A stretch of DNA of 64,000 nucleotides from positions 1,843,501 through 1,907,500 of the forward strand of contig NZ_AP021888.1 of the NCBI RefSeq assembly GCF_011398155.1, given 5' to 3'. Of the stretch, positions 57,317-64,000 are shown in pieces; the first letter of the stretch is position 1, and each line of letters begins with the position of its first letter. The notes beneath the pieces were generated by a model. It did not search any database and had not been told where the DNA came from. It saw only the letters and a program-made list of their open reading frames with translations. This stretch comes from Thiosulfativibrio zosterae (GTDB taxonomy: Bacteria > Pseudomonadota > Gammaproteobacteria > Thiomicrospirales > Thiomicrospiraceae). Made by a program: the position numbers and the translations under genes.

Positions 57317-58148
57317 TGTCAAAGACCAAATTTTATTTACCTGGGATAATTTAAGCGCCAGCTTAATGGCTATTTTGCCAAACCTAGGCATGGCCATTTT
57401 TATGCTGGCAACCGGTTTACTGATTGCGTTTTTGGTTAAAAAAATTACCTACAAATTGTTAAAAAAATTCAAATTAGATTGTGCCGCAGACCGCATCGGT
57501 TTATCGGAGACTTTAAAAAAAGCATCTATCAATCAAACGCCCTCCATGCTGGTCGCCAATTTGCTCTTCTGGCTGATTATTATTTTCAGTTTTATGACCA
57601 TGGCAGACTCCGTTGGGCTGACTGGGTTCAGTGAAACTTTGGCCAAGGTTGCTTTTTACATACCCAATTTAATTGCGGCCATCGTTATTTTAATTGCAGG
57701 TCTGCTCGGCGCGCATTTTGCGCGTATCACCACAAAAGCAACACTTAAACACTTTATACCCGCTGTGAGTAATATTATTGCAAATCTCATTTATGGCATC
57801 TTGGTGGTGGTGATTGTACTCACCTCACTCGAACAGCTATCCATCGACACCTACCTGATTCAAATGGTGGTTTTAATTACATTTAGTGCCTTTGCGGTCG
57901 CCATAACGCTTTCACTCGGTTTGGGCAGTCGCCACCAGGTTCGTAAACTGTTAGCGGGCTACTATATTAAAGAGCAAGTTTCTATTGGTCAAACCGTGAC
58001 CATTAATGAAAAAACCGGCAAAATCATCGGATTTAATGCCAATAGCGTTATCATTAAAACCTCAGAAGGCAAATTGATTATCCCCAATGACCAATGGCAA
58101 GAAAACACCCTACTGATTCATGAAACTCATACAGAAGCGAAAAAATAA
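57303..58148 (+). CDS. MscS-type channel with conserved TM helices (CmpX-like)
   Basis: The 281-residue protein begins at ATG 57303, preceded by AAGGAAA; a longer in-frame start would run through the small gene. About five membrane helices occur (residues about 20-45, 75-100, 105-130, 140-165 and 170-195), followed by a short soluble MscS beta domain (QTVTINEKTGKIIGFNANSVIIKT). The C-terminal large cage of MscS is missing, so it is shorter than classical channels. It overlaps the upstream gene by 14 bp and lies 2 bp before a second MscS gene. Confidence 0.85.
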   Translation: MEMNSVKDQILFTWDNLSASLMAILPNLGMAIFMLATGLLIAFLVKKITYKLLKKFKLDCAADRIGLSETLKKASINQTPSMLVANLLFWLIIIFSFMTMADSVGLTGFSETLAKVAFYIPNLIAAIVILIAGLLGAHFARITTKATLKHFIPAVSNIIANLIYGILVVVIVLTSLEQLSIDTYLIQMVVLITFSAFAVAITLSLGLGSRHQVRKLLAGYYIKEQVSIGQTVTINEKTGKIIGFNANSVIIKTSEGKLIIPNDQWQENTLLIHETHTEAKK

Positions 58149-58150
58149 AC

Positions 58151-59230
58151 ATGACTGAATGGATAAACACCCTCTATCAATCTGATAATCTCTGGCTAGA
58201 AAGCGCTTTTATTCTGGCGCTTTTTTTCATCTCTGTGTTGTTGATCAATGGTTTGATTTATTGGGGGCCGCAACTGTGGGCTAAAAAAACCCAGAATATG
58301 CATCTATTGTTCGCATTTAATGCTTTAAAACTGCCACTTAATTTAACGCTGTTGTTACTGGCCATCAGTCAAATATTGGCTTTGTTTAATTTGCCTCAGG
58401 CAGTTACCGACTTGATTCCCAGTCTATTTTCGAGCATAGACATTATTATTTGGGGTCAGTTTATTTACCGAACTTCCCAGTTCAGCTTAAAAAATCTCAG
58501 TCGCCAAGCCAAAACCGGTTCAATTATTCAACCGCAAACCTTGCCACTGTTAGAAAACGCCTCAGCCGTCATCATCATTTTACTGATCATTTATCTATTG
58601 TTCATTACATGGAATATCGATATGACCGCTTGGTTGGCTTCGGCGGGGATTATCGGGATTGCCATAGGTTTTGCGGCCAAAGACACTATTGCCAACTTAT
58701 TGTCAGGTGTGTTTATTTTGGCGGATTCGCCCTATAAAATTCATGACTATATCGTTCTGGATTCTGGAGAACGAGGCATGGTGACCCATATTGGCTTACG
58801 CTCTACCCGCATCCTGACGCGCGATGATTTAGAAATTAATATTCCAAATGCGATTATTGCCAATGGCAAAATAGTGAACGAATCCTCTGGGCGTCATGTA
58901 AAATCTCGCACCCGCATTAAAGTGGGCGTGGCTTATGGCTCAGATATCGATTTTGTGAAAAGTCTTTTACTGGATGAAGCGGCTCAAGAAACCCAAATTT
59001 GCCAAGACCCAGAACCCCGCGTGCGCTTTAGGACCTTTGGACCATCCAGCCTAGATTTAGAACTCTTGGTTTGGATTGATAACCCAGAAATTCGCGGGCG
59101 CGTCATTGACAGCCTTAACACCAAAATTTACAAACGCTTCGCGCTAGAAAAAGTCGAAATCCCTTACAGCAAGCACGACCTTTACATTAAATCATTCCCA
59201 AAACTTTCCGTTGAACAGGACCCCTTATGA
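58151..59230 (+). CDS. Small-conductance mechanosensitive channel (MscS family)
   Basis: This 359-residue protein has about four N-terminal helices, then the pore-lining TM3 ([22 protein letters not shown]), the beta domain ([23 protein letters not shown]) and the alpha/beta C-domain ([29 protein letters not shown]). It opens under membrane tension to release solutes. The stop overlaps the rimK start by four bases (ATGA), so channel and ligase are coupled. Confidence 0.93.
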   Translation: MTEWINTLYQSDNLWLESAFILALFFISVLLINGLIYWGPQLWAKKTQNMHLLFAFNALKLPLNLTLLLLAISQILALFNLPQAVTDLIPSLFSSIDIIIWGQFIYRTSQFSLKNLSRQAKTGSIIQPQTLPLLENASAVIIILLIIYLLFITWNIDMTAWLASAGIIGIAIGFAAKDTIANLLSGVFILADSPYKIHDYIVLDSGERGMVTHIGLRSTRILTRDDLEINIPNAIIANGKIVNESSGRHVKSRTRIKVGVAYGSDIDFVKSLLLDEAAQETQICQDPEPRVRFRTFGPSSLDLELLVWIDNPEIRGRVIDSLNTKIYKRFALEKVEIPYSKHDLYIKSFPKLSVEQDPL

Positions 59231-60132
59231 AAATCGCCATTTTATCGCGCAACGCCAACCTCTACTCTACTCGCCGCCTTATTGAAGCCTGTGAAGCTCG
59301 CGGTCACGAAGTTAAAGTCATTGATGTTTTGCGTTGTTATATGAACATCACCTCTAATAACCCACAAATTCACTACAAAGGCGAAATTTTAGAAGGTTTT
59401 GATGCGGTGATTCCGCGTATCGGAGCCTCTGTCACCTTTTACGGTACCGCGGTATTGCGCCAATTTGAAATGATGGGGGTTTACCCTTTAAACGAGTCGG
59501 TAGCTATTTCGCGTTCGCGTGACAAACTGCGCAGTTTGCAACTTTTGTCACGCCGTGGCGTGGGGTTGCCAGTGACTGGATTTGCCCATTCACCGGATGA
59601 TGTTGACGACTTATTGGCAACCGTCGGCGGTGCGCCAGTGGTCATTAAGTTATTAGAAGGTACACAAGGTGTTGGGGTGGTTTTAGCCGAAACCCATTCA
59701 GCAGCCACTTCAGTTATCCAGGCGTTTAACGGTTTAAAAGCCAACATTCTTGTGCAAGAATTCATCAAAGAAGCCAAGGGCGCAGACATTCGTTGTTTTG
59801 TGGTGGGTGGCAAGGTCATTGCCTCGATGAAACGCCAGGGTCAAGAAGGCGAGTTTCGCTCTAACTTACACCAAGGCGGTTCGGCATCACTCATAAAAAT
59901 CACCCCAGAAGAACGCGCCACTGCCATTCGTGCGGCGGCGATTATGGGATTGAATGTGTGCGGTGTTGACTTACTGCGCTCTAATCACGGCCCTGTGGTC
60001 ATGGAAGTGAACTCTTCTCCAGGGATTGAAGGGATTGAAGGCGCAACTGGCAAAGACATAGCATCGCAAATCATTGCTTTTATTGAAAAAAATGCCAAAC
60101 CGAATAACACCAAAACGCGTGGCAAAGGCTAA
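59227..60132 (+). CDS. rimK: RimK-type ATP-grasp alpha-L-glutamate ligase
   Basis: RimK adds glutamate to the C-terminus of ribosomal protein S6 and can make poly-alpha-glutamate. The 301-residue protein has the RimK N-terminal domain ([20 protein letters not shown]), [12 protein letters not shown], the ATP-binding [15 protein letters not shown] and the metal ligands in [23 protein letters not shown]. It overlaps the MscS gene by four bases and the aspartoacylase-family gene by one base, forming a compact operon. Confidence 0.95.
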   Translation: MKIAILSRNANLYSTRRLIEACEARGHEVKVIDVLRCYMNITSNNPQIHYKGEILEGFDAVIPRIGASVTFYGTAVLRQFEMMGVYPLNESVAISRSRDKLRSLQLLSRRGVGLPVTGFAHSPDDVDDLLATVGGAPVVIKLLEGTQGVGVVLAETHSAATSVIQAFNGLKANILVQEFIKEAKGADIRCFVVGGKVIASMKRQGQEGEFRSNLHQGGSASLIKITPEERATAIRAAAIMGLNVCGVDLLRSNHGPVVMEVNSSPGIEGIEGATGKDIASQIIAFIEKNAKPNNTKTRGKG

Positions 60133-61262
60133 TGGATTCGCCCGCTACACCCAAACACGCAACGGCATCTGCCGTCACTGAAACGGTTGCCAGAAAACCC
60201 AGAGTTTTGCGTAATAAAGCCATTACCATTGGCGAGCAAATCATTCTGCCGGGCGAGCGCAAAACGGTAGATTTGCAAGTGGGTAAACTCTATACCCACG
60301 GCGAACTCAATATGCCGGTGCAGGTGATTAATGGCAAACAAAAAGGCCCGGTGTTATTTGTATGCGCTGCCATTCATGGCGACGAACTCAATGGCGTTGA
60401 AATTATTCGCCGTCTGCTTAAAGTCAAATCTATGAACCGTCTTAAGGGCACTTTAATTGCCGTGCCTATTGTCAATTTATATGGTTTTATTAATCAAAGT
60501 CGCTATCTGCCCGATCGCCGTGATTTGAACCGCAGCTTTCCGGGATCGCAGTCTGGCTCTTTAGCCAGTCGTATGGCCTATTTGTTTTTAAATGAAATTG
60601 TTAAACAATGCTCTCATGGCATAGACCTGCACACAGGTGCCATCAACCGTACTAACTTACCGCAAATTCGTGCCAACTTAGAAGACCCAGAAACCCTAGA
60701 AATGGCCAATGCGTTTGGCGCACCTTTAATGATGAATGCCCCCTTAAGAGCCGGGTCTTTGCGAGCATCTGCCGTTAAAAGAAATATCCCCATTTTGCTT
60801 TATGAAGCTGGCGAAGCCTTACGCTTTGACGAATTAGCGATTCGTGCAGGGGTCAATGGTATTTTAAATGTCATGAAATCTTTAAGCATGATTCCTTCTA
60901 GCCGTAAAAAAACCACCCCCATTAAACCTGCCATTGCCAAGGCCAGTTATTGGGTGCGTGCGCCCCACAGTGGTATTTTTCGTTCCGTGGTTAAGGACGG
61001 TGATCGCGTGCAAAAAAACTCAACTTTGTTAGGCGTCGTTTCCGATCCGTTTGGTGAGGCCGAGTTTGAAATTTACCCACCTTACAGTGGCATAGTGGTG
61101 GGACAAATGGTCATGCCCTTGGTGAATGAGGGCGAAGCTTTATTCCACATTGCGCAGTTTGCTCGCACCGACATTGCCGAAGAGCGCGTAGGTACCTTTG
61201 CCGAAGAACTGCAAATGGATGATAACTTGCCTTACAGCAGCGATGATATTCCATCGGTATAG
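60132..61262 (+). CDS. Succinylglutamate desuccinylase/aspartoacylase family zinc hydrolase
   Basis: This 376-residue M14-like zinc hydrolase has ligands His82 and Glu85 in AAIHGDELNG and His167 in GIDLHTG, plus the DRRDLNRSFPGS block. It also carries a C-terminal beta domain, including the biotinyl-like segment RAPHSGIFRSVVKDGDRVQK (about residues 277-296). The family removes acyl or amino-acid groups from N-acyl amino acids. Adjacent RimK suggests it hydrolyses the ligase product or a peptide tag, which is inference. It shares one base with rimK. Confidence 0.9.
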   Translation: MDSPATPKHATASAVTETVARKPRVLRNKAITIGEQIILPGERKTVDLQVGKLYTHGELNMPVQVINGKQKGPVLFVCAAIHGDELNGVEIIRRLLKVKSMNRLKGTLIAVPIVNLYGFINQSRYLPDRRDLNRSFPGSQSGSLASRMAYLFLNEIVKQCSHGIDLHTGAINRTNLPQIRANLEDPETLEMANAFGAPLMMNAPLRAGSLRASAVKRNIPILLYEAGEALRFDELAIRAGVNGILNVMKSLSMIPSSRKKTTPIKPAIAKASYWVRAPHSGIFRSVVKDGDRVQKNSTLLGVVSDPFGEAEFEIYPPYSGIVVGQMVMPLVNEGEALFHIAQFARTDIAEERVGTFAEELQMDDNLPYSSDDIPSV

Positions 61263-61269
61263 CGTTGAG

Positions 61270-61773
61270 TCACAAACGACAGTCTGTCGAAACCAGATGC
61301 GTTTGATGAGGATTAACCAGCCAGCCTTTCGGCATATCGGCTCGACCAATCAAAACCGGCACCTTTAAGTGTTGGCGATTGACCAGATTAAATTGCACAA
61401 CCCTTTTTTGCCCCGCAAAACACAGCTGCAACGCAATCACCGGGCGAACACTGGCTGCTTGTAGCGCCGTTTTGGCTTTGATAACACTGTTTTTTAACAC
61501 CGGGCGCTCTAGCGTTTTTTGACCCAATAACTCAAAACGCACCCAGGCCTGGTCGTTTTTTTCAAAGGGTTCAATGTTTAGGGCGTGCAATGAAGAATGA
61601 TCAGCGCCTGTATCTATTTTGGCCTCAGCAAACAGTTGCTCGTCGGTAAAGTAAACGGTTTCTTGCCAACCCAACACTTGGGGGTCTGCGCTAGCGATTT
61701 GGCAAAAACTCATTAAAATACTCAATAGAATGAGCTGTGGCATTGGGTTTAAACAACTATTTGAGTGCGTCAT
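61270..61773 (-). CDS. Secreted retropepsin-like (Zn_protease/RimB family) aspartic protease
   Basis: The 167-residue protein has a single retropepsin motif Asp54-Thr-Gly-Ala-Asp58 in KIDTGADHSSLHA, then VLIGRADMPKGWLVNP. It matches the family annotated as ATP-dependent zinc protease, related to RimB of Pseudomonas. I start at 61773, giving a signal peptide (PQLILLSILMSFCQIASA); in-frame upstream codons would only extend the N-terminus. Export separates it from cytoplasmic RimK, which makes a direct S6-trimming role unlikely. A palindrome core at 61543-61552 encodes KNDQAW. It is convergent with the hydrolase gene (7 bp gap). Confidence 0.87.
   Translation of the reverse strand: MTHSNSCLNPMPQLILLSILMSFCQIASADPQVLGWQETVYFTDEQLFAEAKIDTGADHSSLHALNIEPFEKNDQAWVRFELLGQKTLERPVLKNSVIKAKTALQAASVRPVIALQLCFAGQKRVVQFNLVNRQHLKVPVLIGRADMPKGWLVNPHQTHLVSTDCRL
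61543..61552. repeat. Dispersed palindrome, 10-bp core, copy 8 (inside the retropepsin gene)
   Basis: CCAGGCCTGG with a complete right half (GGTC) and a C instead of A at the left outer base. T-rich right flank as in other copies. Read on the minus strand as K-N-D-Q-A-W. Confidence 0.65.
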
Positions 61774-61921
61774 TGACAAGGTTTCTCTTTGTTGAGTGGA
61801 ATGATACGATGTGATTATCAGTGACTTTTGACCAGCAAGCAAAGTCTATTTATTTGTACCCAATTTGATTATTTGCAATACACTTCTGAAACCCTTTAAG
61901 GATTCGGTATCAGCCTAGGAG

Positions 61922-62653
61922 ATGTTTTCACCCATGAATCTTTTTTTAAAAAAATTACTGTTAATTTGGTTATTTGTTTTTCCCATACAAACCTATTCTG
62001 CTACGCCCTCTTTGCCCGACTTCTCGCAATATAAAGATGTCAAAGAAAAGAAAAAAGCCTTTTTTCAGTGGATGCTTCCCAAGATTGAAAAAGCCAATCA
62101 AGATATTTTGCAAGAGCGCGCTTTTATAGAAAGAAGTACCCCCAAGAAACCTTTGTCTGCTAAATGGCAAGCACTGGTCGAAAAATATCGAATCGACCCC
62201 AAAAATAAATCCCCGCAACAAATCAAATCTCTTTTGCTAAGACGCGTTGACATTATTCCGCCTTCTTTAGCGTTAGCACAAGCCGCCAATGAATCTTCTT
62301 GGGGCACATCGCGTTTTGCCAAAAAAGCTTTTAACTTTTACGGGCAATGGTGTTTTACGCAGGGTTGTGGCCTGGTGCCTAACCAACGCTCGGCGGGCCT
62401 AAAACACGAAGTACGCAAGTTTGAAAACCCCACCGCTTCGGTGAAAAGTTATATGCGTAACCTCAATAGTCACCCTTCGTTTAAAGCACTGCGAGATATC
62501 CGCCTCAGTTTGCGCAAAGCAAACCAGCCTTTAGAGGGCAAAGCTTTGAGTGCGGGATTGTTAAGTTATTCGGAGCGTAAACAAGACTATATCAAAGAAC
62601 TGAACGCCATGATTCGAGTCAACAAGCTCTCAAAATACGACTTGAAACCTTAA
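61922..62653 (+). CDS. Bax-like glucosaminidase-domain protein
   Basis: The 243-residue protein has a hydrophobic signal sequence (LFLKKLLLIWLFVFPIQTYS) and a C-terminal glucosaminidase domain with the probable catalytic Glu124 in AQAANESSWGTSRF, followed by NFYGQWCFTQGCG. This matches the Bax family of Escherichia coli, a predicted peptidoglycan hydrolase. The first ATG (61922) is immediately after AGGAG; a second ATG at 61934 also keeps the signal peptide. It lies 25 bp before an MscS gene. Confidence 0.88.
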   Translation: MFSPMNLFLKKLLLIWLFVFPIQTYSATPSLPDFSQYKDVKEKKKAFFQWMLPKIEKANQDILQERAFIERSTPKKPLSAKWQALVEKYRIDPKNKSPQQIKSLLLRRVDIIPPSLALAQAANESSWGTSRFAKKAFNFYGQWCFTQGCGLVPNQRSAGLKHEVRKFENPTASVKSYMRNLNSHPSFKALRDIRLSLRKANQPLEGKALSAGLLSYSERKQDYIKELNAMIRVNKLSKYDLKP

Positions 62654-62678
62654 AATAACACGCCTAAAAGCGACACTT

Positions 62679-63992
62679 ATGACCATTACCTATCTCCAAA
62701 ACTTTTTTAACACTCAGCTAACGGCAGTATTAAGCTGGGCGCAAAGCCCCAATTTTTATCTGCAGCTGGGCGCTTTAATGACAGCTTTGCTAATCGCCTG
62801 GCTCACGGCAAAAGGCTTGTCCTCTAAATTAAAGTCTAGGTTTCCCGCGAGCGAGACCTCACCCGAGAACCCCGCAAATCGTCGTTTGGCTTTTTTACCG
62901 CTGCCCAATATTCCAAAGCTACCTGCTCTGTTTTTACCCTTAAGCAGTCTTTTGGCTTTTGCGCTGGTGATTCACCTGTTAAATGAAAACCAAGAAGCGA
63001 GTTGGTTGATTAAGATTGCGCAAGGTTGGGCCATGATTGCGTTAATTTTTTTGATCGTGCGCGACCATGTTCAAAACGAATTTGTCAGTTTTATGCTCAA
63101 ATGGGTCGGCATACCTGTGGTGGCCTTGTATATTTTTAATATTTTAGGCCCGACCATTGGCTTGCTAGAAAGTTTTGCGGTGGATATAGGCGAAATCAAA
63201 ATTTCTTTGTATGCCGTTTTAAGATTGTTTGTATTTGGCGCCATCTTGTTTTGGTTAGGACAAATGCTCAATCGTTATGGGCAAGGGTTGATTCGCGAAA
63301 AAGGCAACCTAGACATTCGCACCAAAGAAGTCTTTGCCAAGCTGTTTGAAATTGTTCTTTATATCGTTATTTTCTTGGTTTTACTGCAAGGCGTCGGCAT
63401 AGACTTAACGGCCTTGGCGGTATTTGGTGGCGCTTTGGGGGTTGGAATAGGGTTTGGTTTGCAACAAATTGCATCCAACTTCATCTCGGGGCTGATTATT
63501 TTATTGGATAAATCCATGGCGATTGGCAACTACATCGAAATGGAAGATGGCAAAGCCGGCATCTTACGCAAACTCAATATGCGTTCTTCGTCACTGGAAA
63601 CCTACGATGGCAAAATCATCGTAATCCCCAATGAAAAATTCATCACCTCTTCTTTTACCAATTGGACGCATGACGACCCAAGACAACGCTACACCCTGAA
63701 TTTTTCGGTGGCTTATGATTCTGACATTCCGGCAATTCCTAAGTTGATATTGGATGCCATCAAGCAACACCCCCAAGTCTTGTTAGAACCAGAACTGCCG
63801 GATTGCGAAATTACCGAGTTTGCCGACTCTGGGGTTAACTTTCAGCTGGAATATTGGATGAGTGGCATTGATGATGGGCCTAATCGAGTGGGGTCTGATT
63901 TATTGATGATTATTTGGAAAACCCTACACGAAAATAATATTCAAATTCCTTTCCCACAAAGAGAAGTGCGAATTCTCAATCCTCAAAATTGA
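62679..63992 (+). CDS. MscS family mechanosensitive channel
   Basis: This 437-residue protein has about six membrane helices, an MscS pore helix (FGGALGVGIGFGLQQIASNFISG), the beta domain (NYIEMEDGKAGILRKLNMRSS) and the C-terminal alpha/beta cage (VIPNEKFITSSFTNWTHDD). It is longer than MscS of Escherichia coli and resembles the YnaI/YbdG class in helix count. The coding region ends eight bases before the window edge. Confidence 0.93.
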   Translation: MTITYLQNFFNTQLTAVLSWAQSPNFYLQLGALMTALLIAWLTAKGLSSKLKSRFPASETSPENPANRRLAFLPLPNIPKLPALFLPLSSLLAFALVIHLLNENQEASWLIKIAQGWAMIALIFLIVRDHVQNEFVSFMLKWVGIPVVALYIFNILGPTIGLLESFAVDIGEIKISLYAVLRLFVFGAILFWLGQMLNRYGQGLIREKGNLDIRTKEVFAKLFEIVLYIVIFLVLLQGVGIDLTALAVFGGALGVGIGFGLQQIASNFISGLIILLDKSMAIGNYIEMEDGKAGILRKLNMRSSSLETYDGKIIVIPNEKFITSSFTNWTHDDPRQRYTLNFSVAYDSDIPAIPKLILDAIKQHPQVLLEPELPDCEITEFADSGVNFQLEYWMSGIDDGPNRVGSDLLMIIWKTLHENNIQIPFPQREVRILNPQN

Positions 63993-64000
63993 CCTGTAAA

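Overview
The window is a gene-dense, moderately AT-rich gammaproteobacterial chromosome segment. Gene content and protein sequences resemble the sulfur-oxidising Thiotrichales/Piscirickettsiaceae group (Thiomicrospira, Hydrogenovibrio, Thiomicrorhabdus); that placement is an inference from family knowledge, not a computed result. No integrase, transposase, CRISPR array or rRNA operon is visible.

Layout. (1) 1-9162: a truncated yafS-like methyltransferase gene, then gloB-mltD-slt (glyoxalase II and two lytic transglycosylases), a low-molecular-weight tyrosine phosphatase, an RluA-type pseudouridine synthase, and an unusual pair of genes for a very acidic protein and a membrane-anchored His-rich protein. 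(2) 9279-30713: initiator tRNA, a DUF2818 gene, the complete 14-gene nuo operon (respiratory complex I, nuoA to nuoN, leftward), tRNA-Leu(GAG), then secG, tpiA, glmM, folP, ftsH, rlmE and the divergent yhbY. This is the classical yhbY-rlmE-ftsH-folP-glmM-secG-leuU-metY cluster with nuo lying between the two tRNA genes. (3) 30781-45681: leftward biosynthetic genes: metZ, purF, a SPOR protein, folC, accD, trpA-trpB-trpF, truA, asd, a bactofilin overlapping an M23 peptidase gene, leuB, leuD and leuC. (4) 45796-48954: queE and hemH, then an Mrr-like restriction endonuclease gene with foreign-looking codon use, bracketed by two near-identical copies of a long hairpin. (5) 48955-56337: a leftward run encoding an N-formylglutamate-amidohydrolase-like/DUF1704 fusion, a GshB-like ATP-grasp ligase, a VIT1-like transporter, a beta-barrel protein, MgtE and a CorC-type protein. 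(6) 56457-63992: an ECF sigma factor, a small protein, two MscS-type channels, RimK, an aspartoacylase-family zinc hydrolase, a retropepsin-like protease on the opposite strand, a Bax-like glucosaminidase and a third MscS-type channel.

Themes. Regions 5 and 6 together place two ATP-grasp amino-acid ligases beside three hydrolases that could cut peptide-like bonds, mechanosensitive channels, metal transporters and an ECF sigma factor. This looks like a peptide-tagging or small-peptide metabolism locus coupled to envelope or osmotic stress and is the best candidate for an incompletely described system. The second highlight is a dispersed palindrome, ACCAGGCCTGGT, found far more often than chance allows (six exact copies and two 10-bp cores). 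Five of its six genic copies read Gln-Ala-Trp in unrelated proteins. A split form of the same half-sites sits at the centre of the hairpin that brackets the Mrr gene.
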